This document shows positions 32,373-43,725 of a stretch of DNA of 64,000 bases, one piece after another. Origin of the DNA: Zopfochytrium polystomum (Eukaryota > Chytridiomycota > Chytridiomycetes > Chytridiales > Chytridiaceae); the NCBI GenBank assembly GCA_025765615.1, contig JAIVFJ010000012.1, positions 310,001 through 374,000 on the forward strand, given 5' to 3'. Within the stretch, counting starts at the first letter, position 1, and each line of letters opens with the position of its first letter. The notes under the pieces were generated by a model that saw nothing but the letters and a program-made list of their open reading frames with translations, did not search any database and was not told where the DNA came from. Both the position numbers and the translations under genes were made by a program.

Positions 32373-35300
32373 ATGGCAGCAAACGCTACGTCCGACGTTC
32401 GCGACGCCGCCGCCGCCGCCACCGCTGCGGAACAGCTGCTCCCTGTTGAAGCTTTGTTCGATACGGGTGCAGCTGCAGATCTGGTCGCCGAGGTCCCGGT
32501 GGCGGCGCCAACGGTGACGACGGAGAACGACACAACTCAGCTCACCGCAGCCATCGCCGACCTTGCCATCGACCATGCCATCGCAACACCCGCAACCCAT
32601 ACAGCACAACGGACTGAGATGGCGGCCGCGCCGCCGCCGCTCCCGCCACCGCCTGTAATTCTTCCAACTGACCCGTCGCCGTCGCCCAACGACGCTCCTC
32701 CGCCTCTTGAACAGCCGCGCCCGGCGCGTGGATCGTCGGGAATAAAACGTGGGCCCGGCCGCCTTCCTTCGAAAAACCGGAAGGCGGCCGGCGCGGCGGC
32801 CGCCGGCGGAGCGGCAAACGGAGGCACCGCGTCGACGAACGGGAACGACAGCGGAGGCGGCGAGTTTGTGGATCTCTCGGATTACGACGATATCCTGTCC
32901 GATGCGCTGCTGGACCTGCTATATCTCGGCTTTCAGACACACAAGATGAATCCAGAGTATGAGGCGCTGAAAGAGAAGGGGGCGGCGGCGAGTCGGCGGC
33001 TGCGCGCAGAATCCTACGGGCCTACTGTCCCGCTGTCCGGATCTTCTGGCTCGGTGGATCCTGCCGCTGGTACCCCGGGCACCCCGGTTGCTGCGGACAA
33101 TGCCCCTGCAACCAAGAGCGGAGTTGAACGACAACTCGATCCCTCCAATCCGAAAACGACTTATGGTCAGCAGCTTCATGTTATCCGCTGGGACAAGATC
33201 AGCAGGGAGAACCTCAGGGGCATGGTTCTGAAGCTCACGAGGAAGTGGGTCATCAAAAAGAAGAGCCCGGACTCGGCAGCGGAAGAGTTCGTAAAGCTTC
33301 TTGTAGGGGAAGAAACATGCGACAGAAGGTCAGTGCGATTGTCTCCTTGCCGTCGGACTTCTGAATTTGCAATTCATAAAGCTACAAGGAAGCTGATGCG
33401 GTCAACGCGACGATGGAGGCTTTCAAACCGTTTTTTGCCTCGAGGAATCTGGAGCAAATTATGGCGTTCAAATAGTACGTCCTTTCTTTGCTTCCAGTTA
33501 ATCATTCTCCCGAAAAAGCGCAACCTTACAATTTTCTCTGGAAAAGCCACGCGAAACGCTACTTTGCCATGTACCACCCATCAGCGGGCTATGAAGTCGC
33601 TCGGACGACGCGGTATGAATGTACAGGAAAAGTCGAAGCTTGTCTGCTTTCCACACGCAAGTGGCGTCCAGGCGACGAGATACGGTGGTGCTCAGGCGTC
33701 ATAGCTGAGTTGACCGAGCAAGACGAGGAAAGGCTGGACAATAGAGACTTCAGTGTTGTTTTTTCGTCCAGAAAGAACTGCAACTGTTTGTTCTTGGGGC
33801 CGGCGCGTTTCGTGAACCATGACTGCAATCCGAACTGCAATGTGAGAGCAGGCCCCTCTTCGCCGTCGTAAATTCTTGGGCGGCTGCTAATTTCGCTTGG
33901 TCGCGTCTTCGTGTAGTTCATCGCACAAGGAGCGAACGGAATTTGCTTTAAAGTAGTCAGACCAATAGATGTCGGCGACGAGATTACAACATTTTACGGC
34001 GAGGACTATTTTGGAGAGGGTAATTGTGAATGCCTTTGCGAAACTTGCGAACGGTAAGGCAAGAAATTATACTTTCAAGCATTTTTGATGAGGATTTAAT
34101 GTGAAGCAAACCAAACGCACGTTCTTCTCAGGCGGGGCGTTGGCGGATTCAGCCAGAAAGCCCCCGCCCCCACAACAATCACACTGTCCGACTATCTTGA
34201 CTTTATGACAACGAAGCCGAAGCGGGCACATTCACGAGTCAACAATTACTATGGCGACCATTATTCTGGGTACAAAGGCTGGAACAAGCCGAAAAGATCA
34301 ACTGCGGCGGACGAGGAGGAAACTCCGCCTCCCAAACCCACCGAAGGTTTGAACTGCGGGAATTGTGGAAAGAAGCTTGATGGGCATAGTCCTGAATCGG
34401 GATACACGTCTCTGGGGCAGGTCAGTCGAAATTGCAAGAGCTTTATCGTTATGCCAGCTGAAAGAGCTTGATTGTGCCTCATTTAGAGATGCCAGCGGTG
34501 CAAGCGGAACCTTCTCATATACGAGTCAGAATGGCCAAACCGAAAAGCTGATCCGCGCCTGGAAAACAGCCTATTCTCAGGCCTTTTCTCAGGCTCCGAG
34601 TTATCTGATTGCGCAGCAGACGACTCTGACGCATCGAGTGACGACGAATCGTTCTACCTGAAGGAAGACGAAGGAGTCGAGGATTTGCCTGACCCATTGA
34701 CTCCAATGGATCTCTACAACTTGGCAACAAAAGAGGGACCACTGCATCCGGACAAGGAAGCTTGGTGGAGAGAAAATCTAAAAATACTGGGTGAATGCCC
34801 CAGATACTGTATGTTGCTATTTTTCTTTTGGGATCAGCCTTCTCATTTCTCACACTAATCCTTCCACATAAAGTTAACAGCCAAGTTGTTATCATAAATC
34901 CCGCCGACCGCGACAAAGACAAGCAGTTCGAGGGACTTTGGTGGCTTGGGGTGGTACAGTATTTGCGCGGTTGCGACCGTTCAAAATCGTAAAATTTTGT
35001 TTACATGACCAGATTATTCCTGCGATCGAGACGGACAGGCATATGTGGAAAGCGAGTGGAAAATTTGATTGCAAACAGTACTGTACGGTTGTATACTTGG
35101 ACGATCCGGGTGCTCCTTGCTAGTAAGCTGGCGAATTACGTTTTAACTTGATTCTCACAACAAGGTTGCACTTTGTATGTCCTCTTCGTCCTCTAGTAGC
35201 CTCGTCGCTCGTGAAGAGATGCGGGTGTTCGATCCCACGAAAGAGCCTTTGTTGAGCATGGGCTCGCAGATTCACTTCAAGCCGTCAGCATTGGAAAATG

Positions 35301-38300
35301 CGGAGAGAGTCTTCGCTACTGGGCGGATTCCAGAGGGCTTGCGGTGGCCGAAGATGGGCAAGAAGAGCAGATTGCTTGGAAGAAACCTTTCTTTCAAGAA
35401 AGATGTGAGTGTTTGCATACCAATGCCCTTCATATCCTGGACTACTTTCGTTTTTGACAACTGTTAGTCTCCCTTTATCCCGTCGATTCCGCAGTTCCGC
35501 GTAATCTTGAACGTGAATCGTGGAGGTCAGATCACCAGCAAGGAACTCACATTTGGATCGCACCAAGAATTCAAATTCGTCCACCGCAAGAAGAAACTGT
35601 CAGGCAGCGGCGCTGACCCGACCGCCCTTTCTGCCGAAAACCAGCTGGTCCCGTTGGCATATGACGACGCCTCTGGGAAGGCAGGCGCTGCTTCTGGACT
35701 GGTTGATTCACCGGTTGTCCCGGGCCAGCCCGAGAGACTTTTCGAACGTCCTTCCTCTAGCGCTCCTCATGCTGGCGTGGCTGAGGGTAGGGCTATCGAA
35801 CGCGGCACTTCTGACCAATTGGAGGACGCCGTTGTGCCGATGTCAAAGAACAAGAGAGGTAGAGGTCGGCCCCGTAAAGTGGATAGCTCAAAGCAATCTT
35901 TGGACGCGTCAGAGACCTTCCAGACTGCTCGGCATGATGATGCAGAAGTGCCGTCCGGTAAGTGATTGAAGACAATGCAGGAGAAATAATTAGTCCCGCA
36001 CCTCGGACTTCAAAATCACGTTCAGACTTGCTTCCAGAAGAAGATTTGACCAGTGTGTTCGAGTCAGGTGTGCAAGTGTTCAAGTATAGCCTGTTTAGCT
36101 GACCACATCATAAATGTAGCCTTCAAAGCCTTTGGGCTGGATTGGATTGAACCCAGTAGAGAAGATCTTGGTGAGTCTCTGTCAGTTGTAGGAAACGTGC
36201 TGACTTTCAAGCAGTTGCCAAAGACGTGGAGGAAATTCCTGTGCTCGTCAGCAATCTCTTCAACTTGGTCGGGCCTGACAGGCTGGAAACGAGTAAAATG
36301 TCGTCAAAGAAGATCTCAGACTCTTCGGCAGGAACGCAAGCTCCTGGCGAATCCGCCGCTGCGCAAGATGCACTTGCAAAGACGGCACGGAAACGAACGC
36401 GCAGCTCGAGTCCTGTCAAGGATTCGGCCAACGGAAGCGCTCCACAAAGAGGTAGTTAATTGAAGAATGTCTGATCCAGCCTCTGATCAAAGTTTTGACT
36501 AGCGGGACTCAGCGCCGCGGCATCCAACGAGTCGGTTCGTTGTGACTATGGGCAAGAAACACCGGGAGTCATTCTTCCAGAAGCTGCAAAGACGAAATCA
36601 AAGAAAGCGTTGACGGACAAAGCAGCGTCGAGGCGGCCAAAGGGGTCCAAGAAATCGAACACCGAAGCATCTTCAGTCCTTCAGCCATCTCTCCGTATCG
36701 TATGCGGTTCCTGCGACAAACAGTACTCGACCGAAGAGGACCTACGACTGCACATCGGAAGATTCAGAGAGCGACACGCCCCTACCTGCGACGTTTGCGA
36801 GAAAATATTCCAAGACGCAGTACAGCTGAGAAACCATTATCGTTATCACAAGAAGACTGGACAAGTGGCGAAGACCTCACGTGCAGATTTGACAAAGACC
36901 AGTGCAGCAGGCAATGTACAAGTGGGGTATCATTCAGAGTATCCCAATTTGAAGCAGACGATACCAGGCCAACCGGCCGTGCCCCTCGTGTCCGTGGCGA
37001 GTACAGGAAAGCCTGCTTCCTCCATCAGAGAAAAACCGCGAAAAATTCTAGTCGTGAAGCCCGCAAAGCCAGTTGAGCCGACCACGGCCACTTCTACCGT
37101 GATATCTATCGATGCTCCTACTGCTGTGAAAGGTTTACAAACCGTCGCTGAACGGCCCAACAAAGCAAAATGGAATCTGAGTAAAAAAAAACCTCGGGTA
37201 CTGGCCCCACAACCACCACAGACCGAAGCCACGCCCCGAACAGATCCCAGTACCCCTGAAGACTCGGCGAAAACTTCAGAATCGGCATCAAACAGCGCAC
37301 CGCGCGGAGCTGAGCGCGATGATGCAGACTCCCCTTTGCTTGCGAAGAAAAAGCGAAAACGGGACTCGTCTGATAAGGAAGGCACCCAAGCGGCCGACAA
37401 AATCCGACCTGAGGATTCGAAACAGAGTACAGTTCAAGACAATGCAAGAAAGGCTCACAACATATCGACGATCGTACCTTCCGGAAGCGCTGAATATGGG
37501 CTGCATCCAGTTGTGCAGACCTATGCACTCATTCCGACTTCTCAGCTTAAGGACCCACAGCCCTCCCAAGAGAAGAGCGGCTCCGTCGTCGTCAATCAAC
37601 CCGCAGGGCGTGGCCGAAAGCGCAATTCCTCCATCGCCGACATCTCAACAGACTCCGCCGCCGGAAACGCCACAAACAACTCTCCTTCGAGTGCGACTGC
37701 ACCGACTGCACCATCATTCCCGCATGCTCCTCCTGTAACGCACAGACCGAAACGAACCAAAACGACGACGAAGGAAGCAGAAAGCCGTGTCGTCCAGCTC
37801 GAGATTGCGCAATCATACACTGACCTCCCCAAAGAGATCAGGAGAGTCCCGCTGAGCGCTTTAAAAGAAAGGAGCAAGGTGCTTGTTGCGTGGGAACAGC
37901 TGTGGTTCGTGGCCAGCGTGAAAAAGGTGAAAAAAAATGGCCAGTTTGTGGTTCTTTACGAAGGATGGATCGGGAGGTGAGTTGTTTCCGTTTTTTTTTC
38001 CTTTGTTTTTTCCTCCGCACCTTCGTCTACTCTTTACGACTTTGTGGCCTGGCCACTTTCTCTCTTTCGGGTTTCGTTACTCGCTTCGGCACCTAACGCC
38101 GAAATTGTGCCTTTGGATTGTCAGGGGGTATTCTTCCACTGAAACAGCCGAACCTGACATCGTTGGTATCGACGACGAGGTGTTGAGCATTGTCAAAGCA
38201 AGAAAAGGTTGGAAGCAGGGTGAGTTGCCGAGTCCGAGGATCGCCCCCTTTTGTTTTGCCGTAACGGTCGATTAACATTCTTTGGCTGTGCAGGATTCAC

Positions 38301-38349
38301 GGCTGACGAGCTCTGGCTTCTTTTTTATCCCGACAAGGATACTCAGTGA
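32373..38349 (+). CDS. Suv4-20/Set9-type histone H4K20 methyltransferase with long C-terminal extension
   Basis: About 14 exons join in frame. The N-terminus is Ala/Pro-rich; it then has [20 protein letters not shown]. The SET domain reads [90 protein letters not shown] and LCETCER, which is diagnostic for Suv4-20/Set9 (SAM pocket NHDCNPNC, post-SET Cys set). After the SET come [12 protein letters not shown]...[17 protein letters not shown] (zinc-ribbon-like), a WWLGVIIPAIE...TVVYLDD segment (PWWP- or BAH-like), an AT-hook KRGRGRPRK, a C2H2-type finger pair ([10 protein letters not shown]...TCDVCEKIF...HYRYH) and a Tudor-like end ([16 protein letters not shown]...FVVLYEGW). Acceptors such as GAAAAG at 33546 and CCTCTAG at 35197 are needed to keep frame. 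Fungal Set9 proteins are usually far shorter. A missed gene boundary near 36 kb cannot be fully excluded. Confidence 0.82.
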
Positions 38350-39228
38350 TGGTGGCGGGAGAGGTGGTGCGCCCGGGAGGGCGATGTAGGTATGAGGAGA
38401 GGAGGAATTATACCGGTATTTATAAATGGGATGCGGTTGTGCCAAAAGAAAATATTACTCTGCGTATTAAAAAACCACTTTCCGTTGCACATCGCTTTAC
38501 TGTCCCCTTGTTTTCTTTGCCTGTGGCTCCTTTCTTGTGTTTTTTAGATAGCGTGACGACCGGCTGGCTCTACTAGTCCTGGCACTCGCGAGTAAGCACT
38601 CGATGGAGGAAGGGGGGTGAGCAAATTAATATAGCCAGCGGTGCAGGCAGAGCATGAGTGCGGCGCGACTGTGAGAACACTAGAGGGTACAAAAGATACA
38701 GGGAACTGCACTGAAAGCCTTCTCCCCGGCCCCGCCTTGGAAGTATTGCTGCGGCCATGAACATGGTACTTTCCAATACAAACAAAATGGTCGAGGCAAT
38801 ACCCCTTCGCTTAATCCCCGGCCAACATCGTCATTTCGCCCGGCCGAGTCCATTCGACCACGCCCCGTCCCGCTTTCTCACAACCAACCCCGACCCCGCC
38901 GACGGCAGCGACGGTGGGGCGGCTCTACTACTCGCCACCGGCGGCGGCGGCGGCGGTGGCGGGCGGGAGGCGGGCGGGAGCGGCCCGGTGGGAAGTCGTG
39001 GGGGTACGGGGGGAGTTCGTGCGGCGTCGCCGGGGCGGATTGGGGTGGTGGTGGTGGTGATTTTGGTTGTGCGGGAGAGGAGGGAGCCGCTCAGGGGCGG
39101 ACGGGTGATTAGCAGCGAGTCGTCGAAGGGTCTTTGTATGTTTGTTTGTTGGGGGTGGTGCAGCCCGGTGTTCAGGAAAGGGAAATAACAAAAAGAAGCA
39201 AAGAAAAACCACACGCGAACCGAACCTC
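38350..39228. other. Intergenic / 3' ends of convergent genes
   Basis: Between the convergent Suv4-20-type and Elongin A genes. GGCGGCGG and GGTGGTGGTGG runs (about 38940-39060) produce long artefactual frames; on the minus strand they could also be a Pro/Thr-rich last exon of Elongin A. No independent gene is supported. Confidence 0.4.
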
Positions 39229-39512
39229 TTTTTGGCCAGTTCCTTTCTTGCCGCCTTGAAGAACTTGTTTTCCTTTTTGGCGGCTGGCGACGCGCGCGAC
39301 GAGACAACGTACGAACGTCAGTGGTGATATTAAAAGGGAGACCTCTTTACCGTACGTATCCCCGCCACCCCACGACGACGACGACTTGCGAAGGTTCAGC
39401 GGCTTATCGAGCACGACGACCTGCTTCCGCGCCTTTCTCTCCATCTCCTCCTTTTGCGCTGTCAAACGCCTCTTCATGGCCTCCATGCGGTCTTCCTGCT
39501 GCTTTTTCAGGT

Positions 39513-39546
<34 letters not shown>

Positions 39547-40149
39547 AAAAACGAAGCAGGCAGGTCCAAGTTTGCGGGGGTGAGGGGGGGGCAGCGTACG
39601 TCGTTGTGATTTCTGAATGCATGAAGCTTACAATGTAAAACTGGCGCCAGCAGGGCGGCGGGGAAAAGTCGGGCTGGGAGACCATGTCACGCACCGATCC
39701 AAACTCTCTCAGAGCAAACGACTTCCACAAGTCTGCTGGGAGGAAGGGACGGTTAGCAGGGGCTGTCATAAGTGAAAGTAGGCCCAAGAACCGCCCTATC
39801 TACCATCCCAAACGCGGCTATGTCCCTCTCTCCCCTCCCCGTTTTTATAAATAAGAAAGAACCGCCCTATCTACCATCCCAAACGCGGCTATGTCCCTCT
39901 CTCCTCTCCCCGTTTTTATAAATAAGAAAGAAAGCGCTGCGCACCATTGCCCTCCTCGACGATATCCGTGCGGTCGGGGTTCCACTCGACGATCGATTCG
40001 AGCTGGTGGAAGCTCGCGCGGGCCACGATCGGCCTCAGGAGGTGGAAGGGCACCGGGCCGAACTGCGTGTCGAGCGAGCCGATGCGGTCGACGTTGCGCT
40101 CGAGCTTGCGGGTGCAGAGCTCGCGGAGGGAGGGGGGCTGTTGTGGCAT
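39229..40149 (-). CDS. Elongin A (transcription elongation factor S-III subunit)
   Basis: Starts at the ATG at 40149: MPQQPPSLRELCTRKLERNV. It then reads DRIGSLDTQFGPVPFHLLRP and VEWNPDRTDIVEEGNG, the F-box-like BC-box region (SLxxLCxxxLxxNxDxI...LPxxLLxPVL) that binds Elongin C. After an intron come ADLWKSFALREFGSV, PPPCWRQFYI and, after a further intron, DLKKQQEDRMEAMKRRLTAQ. A last recognisable exon (about 39290-39232) encodes AAKKENKFFKAARKELAKKR. Elongin A promotes RNA polymerase II elongation and can serve as substrate adaptor of a Cul3-type ubiquitin ligase. The 3' end was not fixed: Pro-rich frames extend to 38831. The first intron contains a tandem duplication, and another holds a long T tract. 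Confidence 0.8.
39517..39546. repeat. Poly(T) tract in an Elongin A intron
   Basis: An uninterrupted run of about 28 T. On the minus (coding) strand it is an A tract just after the intron's 5' side, so it is not a normal polypyrimidine tract for that gene. Confidence 0.9.
39788..39931. repeat. 71-bp tandem duplication inside an Elongin A intron
   Basis: The unit beginning CCGCCCTATCTACCATCCCA occurs at 39791 and again at 39862, differing by about one base. Each copy ends in TTTTTATAAATAAGAAAG. The copies are nearly identical, so the event is recent. Confidence 0.9.
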
Positions 40150-40591
40150 TCCTTGACGTGCCTTTCCCCGGTTTGTGTGATTTGACAGATCGCGACGGAG
40201 GAGGGGGGTTTGTCTGGGGCGGCGTGGCAGTGTCTCCCGTCCACCCAACCACTCACCCGGGCCTCCCATTCGTGAGACGTGCCCGGCAGGCGTGTGAAGC
40301 CGCAGGTTGAGAGGGCAGTGCGTGTTGTGAGTCGTAAAGTGCGATCATGTATTGTAATAAGCGAAACATTGCGACCCCATCAACCTCTCAAAACTACTAC
40401 GAATGATTTCAAGGCTTTGCTGTGTACAAGAAGGATTGCGTGTATGAGGAATGTTTGCGGCGCACGGCTGGCTGGCTGCTTCGCTCTTTGCGCAAAGGGC
40501 GGAAAAAACGCGCGGATCCGCCTGGCATATCGCAAACCTCGGCCCTTCTGTGAGGGACTCGGTCGGCCTTTGCTGTATGAAGGATAGAGAC

Positions 40592-40708
40592 AGAGTGAGT
40601 GAGTGAGTGAGTGAGTGAGCGAGTGAGTGAGTGAGTGAGCGAGTGAGTGAGTGAGTGAGTGAGTGAGTGAGTGAGTGAGTGTGTGTGTGTATGTGTGTGT
40701 GTGTGTTT
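40592..40708. repeat. (GAGT)n / (TG)n microsatellite
   Basis: About 24 GAGT/GAGC units followed by a TGTGTGTG run. The long Ser-His-Leu-Thr frames on the minus strand are artefacts of this repeat. Confidence 0.9.
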
Positions 40709-40719
40709 GGCAAGAGGGG

Positions 40720-41250
40720 GAAAAAGTTTGCACGAGAAAGCAGGAAAGGAAAGCACGCCCTCGATCGCGTAGGTGTTGTTGTCTCTGTCTCTGCCTCCGC
40801 CTCTCTCTCTCGCTCTCAAGTCTCTCTGGCTGGAGCAGGGCACACGTCACACCCGGCGCCGCGTGACAGCTGCCTGACTGCTAATTGAATTGCACATACT
40901 CTACATACCCCTACATATTATAATTTTGATTGACTTCGACGCGGGCTTTGACTCTGCCGCCCCCACTATGGGGGGTATGGAGGGTATGGGGGGTATGGGT
41001 AGCAGATGGGGTTGGGCCAGTGGGCAAAGAAAGAAAGAAGAAGAGAACGGGGGCTTCCAGGTTGTCTCTCCTTCGAATATTGAATACACTACATTGCGTG
41101 GTGAATTACGTGTAAACCCAAGAGGATAACACTCTCAAGGCGCCATCGCTGCCATCAGCACCGGCTGCAAGCATCACTAGAAGCAAGAGCATTCACTTCA
41201 GTGAGACAAATGTCTCACACAAGAACGCTCGATCGTTCCGCCCGTCTCCC
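40720..41250. other. Intergenic, no gene seen
   Basis: It holds a CTCTCTCTCG stretch (about 40800-40815) and a GGGGGTATGGAGGGTATG repeat (about 40969-41000). No motif-bearing frame. Confidence 0.4.
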
Positions 41251-41279
41251 TTATTTGTTGCTGTTACCAAAGCCCCGCT

Positions 41280-41355
41280 GCTCGCTGCTGCTGTCTCTCG
41301 GCGCTATTGCTGCCGGCTGGGACGGTGTGGCTCTCGTGACATCGTCAACAATAAC

Positions 41356-41420
<65 letters not shown>

Positions 41421-43085
41421 CCTCTCTCTCTGTCTCTCTCTCTCGATCAAGATGCGGTGGGTCCCCATGAGCATTTGTTGTTGCAAAACGAGATTTCTGA
41501 AATCGTTTAGCACGCGCTCAGGCCGCACACACTCCCGTCTCCCCCGCGGATGCTGACCATTCGATGCGGAGTCCGGATTGCGGCTTTCAACCTCTACTTT
41601 GGCTTGACTCGGCCTGAACTGGAGGCCGACGGCACAATCAAGTACTTCGACACGGGCAAGACGGACGATTACAACTCCCTCGTCACCGGTCTTTTCCTTA
41701 TCGGCTTGTGTCGTCTGTGCCGGCACTTTCATGTTCATTGTCGACCCGCCCGGCCGCAAGTACTCCATAATCATCGACGGGCTCCTGTTTGCTGTTGGTG
41801 GCGTTCTCCAGGCTGCCGCAAACGGTTTGGCCCTCCTTCTCATTGGCCGTCTGTTCTCCGGTCTTGCCATTGGCACTGTTAGCATGGTCGTTCCAATCTA
41901 CCTTGCAGGTACAATAGAGCGTGTAGAATTTCATGTCAACGTACGATAAACACTAATTAAATATCTTCGTAGAAAACCGCCCCCACGAACATCCGTGGGT
42001 CAGTGACCACCGTTTACCAACTAATGATCACACTCGGCATTTTCATCGCCACCTGCGTCAACTCCATCATCATCAAGACCGTCAACGACCTAAGCGACAC
42101 CACCTGGCGCGTGGCCCTCGCTGTCACAAATTATCCCCGCCGCTCTGCTCGTTCTAGTGGTATTCCTCATTCTTTTCTCTCCTCGTTGGCTGGCCGAAAA
42201 GAACCGCGACACGGAGGGCCTTGCGGCTCTGGCCAAGCTCCGCGAGTCCACCACCACCGACCCCCGCCGTCGTCGCCGAGTTCGCCGCCATCAAGGATCA
42301 TATCGAGTTTGAGCGCCGCGCGGCGAAGCAACTTGGTCCGAATTCTTGCAGCCCGGTCTTCGCCGCCGCTTGATTATCGGCTTTGTCAACCAATTCTTCC
42401 AGCAGTTTTACCGGCATCGTCCTTTGCAGTGTTCATCCTCTTTTAAAAGGAGGTCTCACCCACAGCTTTTTAACCCCCCGCTGACCCCAGGTACTACGAT
42501 CCCACGCTGTTCAAGAACATGGGCTTCGCCAGCGCCGACACTGTCATCGCCTTCCCCTTGGCCAACTCATTCATCAACTTCGTCTTCACCTTCCCGGGCA
42601 TGATCTTCGTCGACAAATTCGGCCGGCGCCCGCCGCCCCTGTGGGGCGCCATCGCCCAGTCCGTCGCCCACGCCGGCATCTTTGTGTTCCTGACCATCGC
42701 CAACAACTCGGCGCCCCTCCGCCGCCTGGGGCGCCATCATCTGCGAATACCTCTTCACCGTCGGCTTCGCGTCCACCGGGGCCCAGTAATGTGGTTGTAC
42801 CAGGCCGAAATCTTCGCGCTCTGCGTCCGCGCAAAGGGCGCAGGCATCTCCACCATGTCCAACTGGTCTTGGAACGCCGTCATCGCGTTCGCTTGGCCAA
42901 AGGTCTTTGCGAAAATGGACCACGCCGCTTCCGCTTACTGGATCTTTCGGCGTTTTTCGCCGCCGCCGCTGTGTGGACTACTTTGCCGTGCCGGAGACAA
43001 AGGGCAAGTCGCTCGAGGAGATTGATGAGGTGTTTGGCGACAACGCCAGAGCCGCATTCCGGCGGCGTCGAACTCGGTGGAACTG
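41280..43085 (+). pseudogene. MFS sugar transporter pseudogene with several frameshifts
   Basis: Transporter motifs are in order but scattered over all three forward frames: LGAIAAGWDG (near 41310), DDYNSLVTGLFLIG, DPPGRKYSIIIDGLLFAVGG (the G-R-[KR] loop motif), LLIGRLFSGLAIGTVSMVVP, TAPTNIRGSVTTVYQLMITL, IPAALLVLVVFLILFSPRWL, RLIIGFVNQFFQQF, PLWGAIAQSVAHAGIF, VMWLYQAEIFALCVRAKGAG and the terminal signature VPETKGKSLEEIDEVFG. Frame changes occur near 41703, 42124, 42270, 42330, 42410, 42715 and 42955, and a (CT)n run sits in the 5' part. Proton-coupled hexose transporters of this family have 12 membrane segments; this copy cannot encode one. Neighbouring genes read cleanly, which favours real decay over poor base quality. 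Confidence 0.8.
41359..41433. repeat. (CT)n microsatellite
   Basis: About 75 nt of CTCTCT with two interruptions, located between the first recognisable transporter segment and the rest of the pseudogene. Confidence 0.9.
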
Positions 43086-43681
43086 ACAAGAAGTGAAAAA
43101 AAATGGTTGGGAACCCTCGGGGGGACCGATTCGCGCTGTCCCGGGAGGCTCGGGGCCGCACTGGGGTGCCCGTATGCCTCCCTCGTGTATATTTTTAAGT
43201 CTCATGTGTTCGTGTGCGTGTGTGGAAACATTCTCTGTCCTTTGCTTTGCTTTGTGTTTCCTGACCACTTACTCTCGCGTAAGGTTGCTTCCCCTTTCAA
43301 CCCGTTCTTCAACGAAGGGCGGGGGGGAGCGTTTACCTTCGATACTGTCTATAAGCGCCATCTACTGAAGCCTCTTACATGTTTCTGAAACTCTTTTGGA
43401 CCGACTCTTGTGAATGCAATTGGTGTTTGCATCAACCTTTTTTTTTCTCGGATTAGGCACCTCAATAGCGTCTTTTCACAAAGCAAAAGTTACTTGTGGA
43501 AGGCGTGGGGTGACTCATTGGGAATGCTGCGATAATGTGGAGGAGAGAATCACAGAAGATCGAAACCCGGAGCGAGGAAGAATCTCATCAGCTAGGTGAT
43601 GGACTGGCTGCAAAGTGGATTCCCAAAGTCTTGGATGCGGTGAGGGGTTCAAATTCGTGTATTCAAATTAGTGTCCGCCTG

Positions 43682-43725
<44 letters not shown>

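Noticed and set aside
38831..39307. Separate Pro-rich minus-strand gene
   Set aside because: The frames follow GGC/GGT runs and have no start or domain of their own; at best a last exon of Elongin A.
40592..40708. Telomere-like or CRISPR-like repeat
   Set aside because: Pure 4-bp and 2-bp units without spacers, inside a gene-dense chromosome region.
40345..40850. Minus-strand Leu-Thr-His-Ser repeat proteins
   Set aside because: Artefact of the GAGT/TG microsatellite; three overlapping frames look alike.
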